Shown here one piece after another: positions 54,704 to 63,165 of a stretch of 64,000 nucleotides of DNA. Made by a program: the position numbers and the translations under genes. Where the stretch lies: positions 120,372 to 184,371 of the forward strand of contig NZ_LT556049.1 in NCBI RefSeq assembly GCF_900079775.1, given 5' to 3'. The notes under the pieces are model-generated. The model worked only from the letters and a program-made list of their open reading frames with translations, did no database searches and was not told the DNA's origin. Within the stretch, counting starts at the first letter, position 1. The number at the start of each line of letters is the position of its first letter. Origin of the DNA: Leyella lascolaii. Lineage in GTDB: Bacteria > Bacteroidota > Bacteroidia > Bacteroidales > Bacteroidaceae.

Positions 54704-55137
54704 GGATGTGTGTATGATGATTTGAAGTGGCGCGTAGTGCGTCACGGATGCAAAAATAACGATTATTCGCTCCGCCAGCAAGCAATCGCCGTTTTTTCAG
54801 TTTTTTACGGCAAGATGCAGGTGTCCTGAGCACCCGAAGGCGGACATCACGAGGCTGCACCGTGTATTCCGGGAACCGCCGCCATAGCATGCGGACTACA
54901 GGACGGTGAGGGATGTTTTCTATTATATATAAAGTTAAATATACTTAACATCGTATCTGAAAGGTTAAAAACGCATCTTCAAAATCTCGGAAAAAACGAA
55001 TAAAGACAGAAAAAGCACCGAATAACGCGAAAATCGGCATTTTCATGTCATTCCGTATAACTGTCGTATATTCAGCATATTACGCCATCAGAAAAGCGAC
55101 ATGCCGCGAACGGCATATTCTCCCGCGCCCAACGCCT

Positions 55138-55299
55138 CAGCCGAAAAGGCTTTTCCGCAACGCCAAAGAGCCCGTTTCATACTGCCAAAGAGCCTTTCCC
55201 ACGCCACGGGAAAGCCCGTATGAGACATCGGAAGAGGCTTTTCCGCAACACCGGAAGCACCTTTCCGCCATGCGGAAAAGGGTAGACAGGCATACGGAA
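55138..55299 (+). repeat. 22-bp array, copy E (without the AT-rich ends)
   Basis: Cores (A/G)AG(G/C)C(T/C) at 55146, 55168, 55190, 55212, 55234, 55256 and 55278, seven units exactly 22 bp apart, with TTTCCGCAAC-type linkers. The TTGACAA left part and the CTCGCGG right part of copies A-D are not recognisable. The flanking stretches 54704-55137 and 55300-55530 hold no gene I can support. Confidence 0.8.
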
Positions 55300-55533
55300 T
55301 GGGGGTAGCACCGCCTCGGGAGCGGCGCGGGGGATGTATGGAAAGCGGAAAACGCTGTCCGGAGGGAGCCGGAACAGGAGAAGCGGAATGTTAAAACGGA
55401 AGTGCCGGAGAAGGAGTGAGGGCATAAAAGGCACGGTTTTTGAAGCCGGTATGCCATACGTCGCACCATCTGTCATGCACTTTATGCCGCATAGCATACG
55501 CCCCGCACAGTGCAGCTCATTCCCTTAAAGCCA

Positions 55534-55718
55534 AACCGGTCATCAGAACGCCGAATATACATTTAAGGTTTATTGCCAGCTCTTCATCCCTCATCCGCAC
55601 TGCCGCCGTCATCTTGTCTTCCGCTTTTGCACGGTAAGATACGCCGCATATTCTACAGAAGAGGAAGAGAAACTGACCGACAGCAGCAGGCGATAAGGAT
55701 GATGTCTGATGACCGGTT
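55534..55718 (-). mobile_element. MITE-like element, copy 1 (185 bp)
   Basis: Perfect 14-bp terminal inverted repeats, AACCGGTCATCAGA (55534-55547) and TCTGATGACCGGTT (55705-55718). The first 93 bp (55534-55626) match the reverse complement of 61955-62047 at roughly 85 % without gaps. It is too short to encode a transposase. An open frame runs through part of it, but the likeness between copies is at DNA level. Confidence 0.65.
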
Positions 55719-55738
55719 CAGCTCAGAAGAGTCTTTCA

Positions 55739-56305
55739 TCACACGGGAATCCTCACCCCTATACAGGTTATTATATATTCGGGTGATATTTTCCGGTCCT
55801 TGACGTACATCACATCAAGCCCGTCAGATTCCCATGACACAGGCCGCAACGACCTCATGTCATCCTTATCAGAATCGAACTCCTCCATCCGTATATCCAC
55901 ATATTGCACACCGGACTCTTTAAACCAGCTGTCTGACATGAGTCCGAACTTAACGACAAACGGCTCTATGACCGGTGGTTTTGAACTGAATATGACACGG
56001 GTGAAGGTAAAAGGACCGACCACATTGCCTGACACACGCGACTCGGAGTCGCTGAACCATCTCGGCGCTATGCCTTCATCATACTTATAGCATGTAGAAA
56101 ACGCATCGTCAGAGGATGATTCCACCATATAGGGATTGCCCTCAGCATCGTAGAGTTCAAACTGATAGAAAACACTATACACATGTTCACCTTTTCCAGT
56201 TAAAGTGGAGTCGTCATCGTCACCACACGATACCAATGTGAAAAGCGACATCATCACTGAGACGACAAGCACCATATTCTTATATATCCTGCGCATAACA
56301 GTCAT
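55739..56305 (-). CDS. Lipoprotein of unknown function, coupled to a C10 peptidase remnant
   Basis: A 188-residue lipoprotein precursor with signal LVVSVMMSLFTLVSC (Cys about 27) followed by GDDDD, an acidic export signal for surface lipoproteins. The mature part has no family I recognise. Its ATG overlaps the stop of the C10 peptidase fragment (ATGA, 56302-56305). In Bacteroides and streptococci, C10 peptidase genes are often followed by small inhibitor proteins, so this may be the cognate inhibitor left behind after the peptidase decayed. This is inference from position only. Confidence 0.7.
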   Translation of the reverse strand: MTVMRRIYKNMVLVVSVMMSLFTLVSCGDDDDSTLTGKGEHVYSVFYQFELYDAEGNPYMVESSSDDAFSTCYKYDEGIAPRWFSDSESRVSGNVVGPFTFTRVIFSSKPPVIEPFVVKFGLMSDSWFKESGVQYVDIRMEEFDSDKDDMRSLRPVSWESDGLDVMYVKDRKISPEYIITCIGVRIPV

Positions 56306-56634
56306 TTGTTATAAGTTATACCTGTTATTACTTGTAAGTTTTTCGAATAATTGAAGTCATAATCTACATATCCGGATGATTTAAGGGCATTATAAAGATA
56401 ATATCCGTTACAATATCCATCCCAGCCCCAATTGCAATGTACATAATTCTTTTCCGGTGTCCTTGTTCTGTCCAACAGACGCAGATCATCAGCCGCATAA
56501 TAGGCGTGAGTGTCATATTGTATACGATAGCCATCAACCACCCAGGCGTGCCCCTCAGAGTTTACAGTATTCTTACCGCACATATATACAGGCTGCATAT
56601 TATTCAATGAACCCGCGATTTTTAGAAACTGTAG
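56302..56634 (-). pseudogene. C10 cysteine peptidase, C-terminal remnant
   Basis: About 110 codons matching the last part of a C10 catalytic domain: SLNNMQPVYMCG, the active-site His in EGHAWVVDGYRI, and YVHCNWGWDGYCNGYYL. The N-terminal half, with the nucleophile Cys and the prodomain, is missing, and the frame is closed upstream by a stop at 56635. On the same strand a -7 box (TATATTTG, 56715-56722) and an ATG at 56678 with a 17-codon frame (MKRILKNYTCG...) in another phase may be the original promoter and start, joined by a deletion and frameshift. A catalytically complete relative is at 19717-22863. Confidence 0.8.
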
Positions 56635-56964
56635 TCACTCAAAGAACCGCATGTATAGTTTTTCAATATCCTTTTCATAATCATTAAGTATTAAACCGTC
56701 GTCAAAATTTGTTACAAATATAGTGAAAGTTCAACTATATTACTACTCGAAAGAATAATATTTACAACATTTAACACACGGAACAGCAGCCGGGACAACA
56801 CCGGGTCATGGCAGCGTCTCACGTAAGGCAAGAGACAGGAAACTGATGGTGTGACACGGAAAGAAGCATATCTGTTATAAAAAAACCGGCAACATGATAT
56901 GTTACCGGACAAATACGGCATGCCTTCCATTCGTGGGATGCAAGCCTGCGGCTACGTTTCCGCC

Positions 56965-58791
56965 TCACGACTGCAGGTCGTGCAGCTTACGGTAGTAGCC
57001 GTTGAGAGCCATCAGCTCGTCGTGCGTGCCTCGTTCCACGATGCGTCCCTCGTGCAGGACACATATCTCGTCGGCGTTCTTTATGGTGGACAGGCGGTGC
57101 GCTATAGCCACCGTGGTGCGCGTCTTCATGAGCTTCTCGAGGGCGTCCTGCACCAGACGCTCGCTCTCAGTGTCGAGAGCCGAGGTGGCTTCATCGAGTA
57201 TCAGTATGGGCGGATTCTTGAGAATGGCGCGCGCTATGCTCACTCTCTGCCGCTGACCGCCGGAGAGCCGTCCTCCGCGGTCGCCTATATTGGTGTCGTA
57301 TCCCTGCTCGGAAGCCATGATGAAGTCGTGCGCGTTGGCTATCCGCGCGGCGCGTTCCACATCTTCCCGTGTGGTGTTTTCCACGCCGAAAGCGATGTTG
57401 TTGTAGAACGAGTCGTTGAAGAGTATCGCCTCCTGGTTGACGTTTCCGATGAGCATCCGCAGGTCGTGTATGCACAGGTCGCGCACGTCGGTGCCGTCGA
57501 TGAGCACCTGTCCCTCCTGCGTGTCGTAGTAACGCGGTATGAGGTCGACAAGAGTCGACTTGCCGCTGCCGCTCTGTCCCACGAGCGCGACGGTCTTGCC
57601 TTTCTCTATCTTAAGGTTGATGTCGCGCAGAACCCACTTCTCCCCGTACCTGAACGACACGTTGCGGAACTCTATGCTGTGTCCGAACGACGTGATGCGC
57701 ACCGGTTCCGGCTTCTCCTTTATGGTGTTCTCAGCCTTCAGTATCTTGTCCACGCGCTCCATGGACGCCAGACCTTTCGGTATGTTATAGCTTGCCTTGG
57801 AGAACTCCTTCAGCGGATTGATGATGCTGTAGAGCATCACAAGGTAGTAGATGAACATCGGTCCGCTCAGCGTCATGTTGTTAAGGACGAGCGTACCACC
57901 GAACCACAGCACGATGACAATGAGCAAAGTGCCGAGGAACTCGCTCATAGGGTGGGCGAGCTGTTGGCGTGTATTGACCCTGCGTACCTGCTCCCTGTAG
58001 GAGCTGTTGATAGAGTCGAAGCGGCGGTTCATCTTCTCTTCGGCGCAGAAAGCCTTGACTATGCGCAGTCCGCCGAGCGTTTCCTCGACGAGACTCATCG
58101 TGTCGCTCCACATTGCCTGTGCCTTGATGGACTTCGCCTTGAGCTTTCTGCCGACGAAACCCATGAACCATCCCATCACCGGAACGATGACAAGGGTGAA
58201 CAGAGTGAGCTGCCAGCTGATGAAAAGGAGCGTGGAGAAGTAGAAGACAATGAGTATGGGGTTCTTGAAAAGCATGTCGAGCGACGACATGATGGAGCTC
58301 TCCACCTCCTGCACGTCGCCGCTCATGCGGGCTATGATGTCGCCCTTGCGCTCCTCGGAGAAGAAGCCCAGCGGCAGCGACGTTATCTTGCGGTAGAGCT
58401 GGTTGCGTATGTCGCGCACCACACCGGTGCGTATCGGGATGATCGTTGCGGACGAGAGGAAGTACGCCCCGGTCTTGAGAAACGTCATGAAAGCCAGGAA
58501 CAGTCCGATGACGAGCAGCGTGGTGGACGCCCCGAGAGCGTCTATCATCTGATAGACATAATAGTTCATGTTGTTTGTGAGCACTTCCTTTATGTCCGCG
58601 CTGCCTATCGCGAGGAGCACGGGATGCGTGTCCGTTGTGTCGATCTTGAACAGAATCTTGAGTATCGGCATTATTGCGAGAAACGAGAAGATATTCAATA
58701 TCGCCGAAAGAATATTGAAAATAACCGTCAGGACAAGATATTTCTTATACGGCGGAACGAATCGGCGCAATACTTGGAAAAACTCTTTCAT
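56965..58791 (-). CDS. ABC exporter, MsbA-like (fused membrane and ATPase domains)
   Basis: A 608-residue half-transporter that dimerises to export a hydrophobic substrate, probably lipid A or a drug-like lipid. Six transmembrane helices (about 1-330) are followed by the ATPase domain: Walker A VGQSGSGKST (about 390), the signature LSGGQRQRVSIARA, Walker B ILILDEATSALD and the switch His in IAHRLSTI. A promoter at 59040-59070 and two 66-bp hairpin repeats precede it, so its mRNA should begin with a structured leader of about 240 nt. The substrate is inferred from similarity only. Confidence 0.93.
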   Translation of the reverse strand: MKEFFQVLRRFVPPYKKYLVLTVIFNILSAILNIFSFLAIMPILKILFKIDTTDTHPVLLAIGSADIKEVLTNNMNYYVYQMIDALGASTTLLVIGLFLAFMTFLKTGAYFLSSATIIPIRTGVVRDIRNQLYRKITSLPLGFFSEERKGDIIARMSGDVQEVESSIMSSLDMLFKNPILIVFYFSTLLFISWQLTLFTLVIVPVMGWFMGFVGRKLKAKSIKAQAMWSDTMSLVEETLGGLRIVKAFCAEEKMNRRFDSINSSYREQVRRVNTRQQLAHPMSEFLGTLLIVIVLWFGGTLVLNNMTLSGPMFIYYLVMLYSIINPLKEFSKASYNIPKGLASMERVDKILKAENTIKEKPEPVRITSFGHSIEFRNVSFRYGEKWVLRDINLKIEKGKTVALVGQSGSGKSTLVDLIPRYYDTQEGQVLIDGTDVRDLCIHDLRMLIGNVNQEAILFNDSFYNNIAFGVENTTREDVERAARIANAHDFIMASEQGYDTNIGDRGGRLSGGQRQRVSIARAILKNPPILILDEATSALDTESERLVQDALEKLMKTRTTVAIAHRLSTIKNADEICVLHEGRIVERGTHDELMALNGYYRKLHDLQS

Positions 58792-58904
58792 CAGTGTGTA
58801 TTGAGGAGCTTGTTATATTATTATATATGTATGAATACTTCAAATACGGCATGTGCGGTCTTGATAAACTGATTGTCCGCAACGTGAATGCCCAGACTGC
58901 CATT

Positions 58905-59036
58905 ATGCAAAAACAACGCAAGCGAGCGCAATGAGAGCTTGCTCGCAGATTGCCGAGCGCAGGATGTTTTATGCAAAAACAACCCAAGCGAGCGCAATGA
59001 GAGCTTGCTCGCGGATTGCCGAGCGAAGGATGTTTT
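58905..59036 (-). repeat. Two 66-bp hairpin units in the leader of the MsbA-like gene
   Basis: Units start at 58905 and 58971, with the next unit boundary at 59037 (ATGCAAA). Each carries AGCGAGCGCAATGAGAGCTT, GCTCGC and TTGCCGAGCG, able to form hairpins, and ends in GGATGTTTT. They are related to the units at 11791-11922, where the spacing is also 66 bp. Confidence 0.85.
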
Positions 59037-59039
59037 ATG

Positions 59040-59070
59040 CAAAGTTAGCGTTTTTGCGTTATATTACAAA
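59040..59070 (-). promoter_or_regulatory. Promoter of the MsbA-like exporter gene
   Basis: Minus strand TTTG (59067-59070), 19-base spacer, TAACTTTG (59040-59047). Transcripts would run through the 66-bp hairpin units. Confidence 0.7.
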
Positions 59071-59086
59071 ATATGGAAGGTCATTT

Positions 59087-59123
59087 AAAACAAATATGCC
59101 GCCCAACAGAGTGTGCGGCATAT
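59087..59123 (-). terminator. Terminator of miaB
   Basis: On the minus strand ATATGCCGC (59115-59123) pairs with GCGGCATAT (59094-59102), followed by TTGTTTT. Confidence 0.85.
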
Positions 59124-59140
59124 GCTGTTTTATTGTGAAA

Positions 59141-60463
59141 TCAGTCAGTGGCAGTGCCGAGCAGCGTCGCGCTTGTGGAGCCTGTGACTCTCACCCGCAC
59201 CGTCTCGCCGATGTGATGCCGTCCCTTGTCGAACACCACCATCTTGTTCTGCTCCGTTCGTCCGCACAACTGCTCGTGGCTGCGCTTGCTGAATCCCTCC
59301 ACGAGGACGTCGAACTCGCGCCCCTCGTCGCGCCTGTTAGCCTCAGCCGACAGCTCCGTCTGCAGATGTATCATCTCGTTCAGGCGGCGCAGCTTCACCT
59401 CCTCGGGCACGTCGTCGGGCAGATGTTTCGAGGCGTAAGTGCCGGGACGCTCGCTGTACTTGAACATGAACGCCGAGTCATATGCAGCCTCCCGCATGAG
59501 CGAGAGCGACATACGGTGGTCCTCCTCCGTCTCGCTGTGGTAGCCCACGAATATGTCTGTGGACAGTCCGCAGTCGGGAATGATGCGTCTGATAGCCTCC
59601 ACCCTGCCCATGTACCATTCCCTGGTGTACTTGCGGTTCATCAGTTTCAGTATGCGGTCCGAGCCCGACTGCACCGGCAGATGTATGTGACGGCACACGT
59701 TGGGCATCTCGGCAATGACGTGCAGCGTGTCGTCGCTCATGTCCTTAGGGTGGCTTGTGGTGAAGCGCACGCGCATTCCCGTCGCCGTCTCAGCCACAGT
59801 CCGCAGCAGCTCGGGGAAGGCGATGACGTGTCCGTCGTGCTCGAAGCGGTATGAGTTGACATTCTGTCCGAGCAGCGTCACCTCCTTATAGCCCCGCTCC
59901 TCAAGGTCGCGCACCTCGCGGAGGATGCTCTCCACGTCGCGCGAACGCTCACGGCCGCGGGTGTAGGGCACTATGCAGTAGTGGCAGAAGTTGTTGCATC
60001 CGCGCATGATGCTCACATATCCGCTTATGGGCTGAGCCAGGGCTATGCGCCGGGGAACGATGTCGCGGTAGGTCTCTGTGGTGGAAAGCTCTATGTTCAT
60101 AGCCTTGTTGCCCGTCTCGGCTTGCGCCGTGAGGTCGGGCAGAGTGAGATAGGCGTCAGGTCCGGCTACAAGGTCGGCGCCGTGGTTCTCCAACAGATCG
60201 TCCTTCACCCGTTCCGCCATGCATCCCAGCACACCTATGATGAGCTTCCTGCCCTTGCGCCGTTCGGCGTTGAGAGCCTCCAGACGATGATATATCTTGT
60301 TCTCCGCGTTCTCGCGTACAGAGCATGTATTAAGGAAAACGGCGTCGGCGTCATCAGCCGATTCGCACAGGTCGTAGCCCGCCATCTTCATGACCGAGGC
60401 GACCACCTCGCTGTCGGCGACATTCATCTGGCATCCGTATGTCTCGATAAAGAGTCTCTTCAT
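59141..60463 (-). CDS. miaB: tRNA-2-methylthio-N6-dimethylallyladenosine synthase
   Basis: Radical-SAM methylthiotransferase that modifies A37 of tRNAs reading UNN codons. The 440 residues comprise the N-terminal UPF0004 domain (TYGCQMNVADSE with Cys, NTCSVRENAENK, GVLGCMAERVK, the second cluster ligands), the radical-SAM core with MRGCNNFCHYCIVPYTRGRE (CxxxCxxC, about 155-174), and the C-terminal TRAM domain (VLVEGFSKRSHEQLCGRTEQ). It stands alone, and a four-copy 154-bp repeat array begins about 100 bp upstream of its start, with a promoter-like TAACTTTG at 60566. Confidence 0.96.
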   Translation of the reverse strand: MKRLFIETYGCQMNVADSEVVASVMKMAGYDLCESADDADAVFLNTCSVRENAENKIYHRLEALNAERRKGRKLIIGVLGCMAERVKDDLLENHGADLVAGPDAYLTLPDLTAQAETGNKAMNIELSTTETYRDIVPRRIALAQPISGYVSIMRGCNNFCHYCIVPYTRGRERSRDVESILREVRDLEERGYKEVTLLGQNVNSYRFEHDGHVIAFPELLRTVAETATGMRVRFTTSHPKDMSDDTLHVIAEMPNVCRHIHLPVQSGSDRILKLMNRKYTREWYMGRVEAIRRIIPDCGLSTDIFVGYHSETEEDHRMSLSLMREAAYDSAFMFKYSERPGTYASKHLPDDVPEEVKLRRLNEMIHLQTELSAEANRRDEGREFDVLVEGFSKRSHEQLCGRTEQNKMVVFDKGRHHIGETVRVRVTGSTSATLLGTATD

Positions 60464-60565
60464 TTTTGATATGTTATGTTAAACTTCATCGTCAGACAAC
60501 ATGGCTGCGGCACGACACAGCATGTGCTCCACCGCCATATTGCCCGACAAAAACCTTTTATTTTG

Positions 60566-61160
60566 CAAAGTTAATGCAAACCGAGCGCAGGATAAAATAA
60601 ACGCAGACTTATTTTTACAGGCGAGTAAAGCGGAGTCTTATATTAAGACGAAGCGATACGAAGCACGGAAAAGATAAGGATGCGCTTATTTTTCATGCCG
60701 AGGTGCAGCTTAACTTATTCAAAGTTAATGCAAACCGAGCGCAGGATAAAATAAACGCAGACTTATTTTTACGGAGCGAAGGAAGCGGAGGCTTACGGAA
60801 GACTACGCTATACGAAGCGGAGGAAAAACAAGTATGCGCTTATTTTTCATGCCGAGGTGCAGCTTAACTTATTCAAAGTTAATGCAAACCGAGCGCAGGA
60901 TAAAATAAACGCAGACTTATTTTTACGGGCGAGTAAAGCGGAGTCTTATGTTAAGACGAAGCGATACGAAGCACGGAAAAGATAAGTATACGCTTATTTT
61001 TCATGCCGAGGTGCAGCTTAACTTATTCAGAGTTAATGCAAACCGAGCGCAGGATAAAATAAACGCAGACTTATTTTTACGGAGCGAAGGAAGCGGAGGC
61101 TTACGGAAGGCTACGCTATACGAATCACGGAAAAACCTCATTATGCCATTCCACGGTTTA
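60566..61160. repeat. Four 154-bp tandem units upstream of miaB
   Basis: Units start at 60566, 60720, 60874 and 61028 (CA(A/G)AGTTAATGCAAACCGAG), exactly 154 bp apart. Units 1 and 3 share one variant of the middle part (GGCGAGTAAAGCGGAGTCTT) and units 2 and 4 another (GGAGCGAAGGAAGCGGAGGC), so the array is a 308-bp doublet repeated twice; the last unit is cut short. On the minus strand three units carry TAACTTTG, a -7 box; in the fourth it reads TAACTCTG. Confidence 0.9.
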
Positions 61161-61222
61161 ATTAACGCACGTTAAAGTTGTTAATGTATAATATTTTATT
61201 CTGCTTTACCGCTTCTTTCAAC

Positions 61223-61230
61223 TATCTTTG
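61223..61230 (+). promoter_or_regulatory. -7 box of the META lipoprotein gene
   Basis: TATCTTTG, about 80 bases before the start codon. The -33 element is not clear. Confidence 0.55.
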
Positions 61231-61308
61231 CGGTCGCAAAACAGACACAGGTATAAAAGATTGTTCAGACTGACATAATTCATTATTTTAATAAAGCGAC
61301 ATACTGAC

Positions 61309-61731
61309 ATGAAGAAAGTATTATTTGCAATATGCATGACCGCGTTCCTCGCCTCGTGTGCGACAAGCGGTAAAATAAGGTCCATATCAGCACTCGCAGG
61401 CGAATGGAACATCACCGAAGTGGAAGGCAAGGCTGTCGGAGCAGGCAATGACGGCAACGCACCGTTCATCGGTTTCGACACGAAAGAGAACCGCGTGTAC
61501 GGCAGCACAGGATGTAACCGCCTCACAGGAGCGCTCAACGCCAACGTGGAGACAGGCACGATAGACTTCGGGGCACTGGGAAGCACACGTATGATGTGCG
61601 CTGACATGAAGACCGAACAGGCTGTGCTCGGAGCTCTCGGCAAGGTTTCTACGTTCAGCATGCAGAAGAAGGGCGTGCTCGAATTCAAGGACAGCACAGG
61701 CAAGACAGTAATGACACTGAAGCACAAGTAA
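61309..61731 (+). CDS. META-domain lipoprotein (HslJ-like)
   Basis: A 140-residue lipoprotein. The signal ends in FLASC (Cys about 17). The mature part is a META/HslJ domain: LAGEWNITEVEGKAV (strand start), PFIGFDTKENRVYGSTGCNR with the conserved GxxGCNR loop (about 70-77) and GTIDFGALGSTRMMCAD. Such proteins are linked to heat shock or novobiocin resistance in enterobacteria, but their molecular role is unknown. Monocistronic, with its own promoter and terminator. Confidence 0.92.
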   Translation: MKKVLFAICMTAFLASCATSGKIRSISALAGEWNITEVEGKAVGAGNDGNAPFIGFDTKENRVYGSTGCNRLTGALNANVETGTIDFGALGSTRMMCADMKTEQAVLGALGKVSTFSMQKKGVLEFKDSTGKTVMTLKHK

Positions 61732-61760
61732 ACAAAACATACACAAACCACATTTTCATA

Positions 61761-61830
61761 AGGCAGGAAGAGCACCCTCACGCACGGCTGCAAACGCACG
61801 GCACGGGATGCGCTTCCTGCCTTTCCGTTT
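61761..61830 (+). terminator. Terminator after the META lipoprotein gene
   Basis: AGGCAGGAAG (61761-61770) pairs with CTTCCTGCCT (61813-61822) around a long loop, then TTCCGTTTT. Confidence 0.7.
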
Positions 61831-61856
61831 TACATGAAAGCCTGAAACGCGCGACA

Positions 61857-62053
61857 ATCCCGAATCGGTCATCAGACTTCCATTCTTATTTCGTGCTGCT
61901 GTCAGCCGGATTGTATCATGCTTTATCGAAGATGCAGCGGGCTACATCGGGAAAAAGCAGGATGCAAGATGACGGCAGCAGTGCGGAAGAAGGATGAAGA
62001 GCTGACAATAAACCTTAAATGTATAATCGGCGTTCTTATGACAGATTCGGGAT
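61857..62053 (+). mobile_element. MITE-like element, copy 2 (197 bp)
   Basis: Terminal inverted repeats of 20 bp with two mismatches: ATCCCGAATCGGTCATCAGA (61857-61876) and its near complement at 62034-62053. It shares 93 bp with copy 1 in the opposite orientation. A small internal hairpin GATGCAGCGGGCTACATC (61931 on) is also found at 10723. Confidence 0.65.
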
Positions 62054-62146
62054 AATCATAACAGCGACGCAGCCTTGAAGGTATGATAATATACACGAGT
62101 CCGTACGTTTTCAACCAGCCAAAAAAACCGCGCGGCATTGCCGGAA

Positions 62147-62577
62147 ATGAATATTTATGCAATAAGGAAAGTAAAAAATCATTACATTTTTTTCTTTCAA
62201 AAGAGAGAATAAAAACCGTTCCGAGCAAGCATTCGCACCCTCTTCACCAGCTCCTCCCCACCCTCCGCACCGCCATAAAACCCATCGCGGCGGACATTCC
62301 TCACAATATTGGCTCGCCACGACCGTCCTCCCGCACCACGGAAAAGCACGTTCCGCACCATAAAAAAGCCTTTCCCACACCACAGGAAAGCCCGTATCGC
62401 GACACCGAAAAGGCTCTTCCGCAACCCGGCAAACACCACCTTGCAGCACAAATACGCACAAACCACTGACTGTCAACATCTTACCAAAACCGCACAAAAC
62501 CTGCGTATTCGCGTCCGCAATGTCTTTACGACGAAAATATCTTACTCTCGCGGAGTTGCCGATGGATAAATATGCAC
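62147..62577 (+). repeat. Composite intergenic element, copy F
   Basis: Left edge ATGAATATTTATGCA, an A/T-rich left part in which the TTGACAA motif is not preserved, central cores at 62322, 62344, 62366, 62388, 62410 and 62432 (22 bp apart), then CTCTCGCGGAGTTG and the right edge ATGGATAAATATGCAC. No gene supported. Confidence 0.7.
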
Positions 62578-62703
62578 ACCCGTCCGCGCCTTTGCATTTT
62601 TATACGAAATTAGGTGTCCGCAATCCGAAAGCAAGCCCTTATTGAGCTGTTGACTTTGCCTTATACATGTAAACAACGCGATATTATATGTGGGCAAACC
62701 AAA

Positions 62704-62884
62704 GTAGAGACGCAAAATTTTGCGTCTCACAAGCAAGGATGCGCAATAAACAAATGCGAAATATGCCTGCCATTACCGCGCTTTTTGCTCGGGAGACGCA
62801 AGGAGGGGCTATAAACAAATGCTATTATATGCCTGTCATTGCCGCGCTTTTTGCTCGGGAGACGCAAAATTTTGCGTCTCTACT
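62704..62884 (-). repeat. Second locus of the GAGACGC palindrome/66-bp unit family, inverted
   Basis: Palindromes GAGACGCAAAA/TTTTGCGTCTC near 62706 and 62860 enclose two related units 66 bp apart (ATATGCCTG at 62761 and 62827; GGGAGACGCAA at 62791 and 62857). Read on the minus strand the unit begins CGTCTCCCGAGCAA, as in the array at 10775-11600. Confidence 0.85.
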
Positions 62885-63165
62885 GGGCTGACGCCATTGT
62901 TATTTTGATACAAAAAAACGTGCAAGTGAGTGCGATAGTGTTTTACACATATCCCCACACACTCTTCCCTATCCAATAACCTTTTTCCTTTCATTCCGTG
63001 CTGACGCCTCATCCGCTATACGTTAAAAACCGTTATGAAATGTAATAAAATCATAGGCATGTGGCAAATTAAGTTAAATCTCATCTCAATTCATGTCATA
63101 TTGCAAGCGCGGTATGCACATTTATCGCTATATTAGCGGATATTCATAACCTAAAAACACACATT
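62885..63165. other. Upstream region of the last gene
   Basis: No gene. It begins with a degenerate trace of the 66-bp hairpin family (ACGTGCAAGTGAGTGCGATA near 62919), then ordinary AT-rich DNA. I see no consensus promoter for the gene at 63166. Confidence 0.4.

Noticed and set aside
56899..58872. Plus-strand open frame of 657 codons opposite the MsbA-like gene
   Set aside because: The minus strand encodes a complete ABC exporter with all motifs; the plus-strand product has no family features.
61923..62228. Minus-strand open frame similar to one at 55440-55637, suggesting a conserved small protein
   Set aside because: The similarity follows a repeated DNA element with inverted ends; the frames have no start signal and diverge outside the element.
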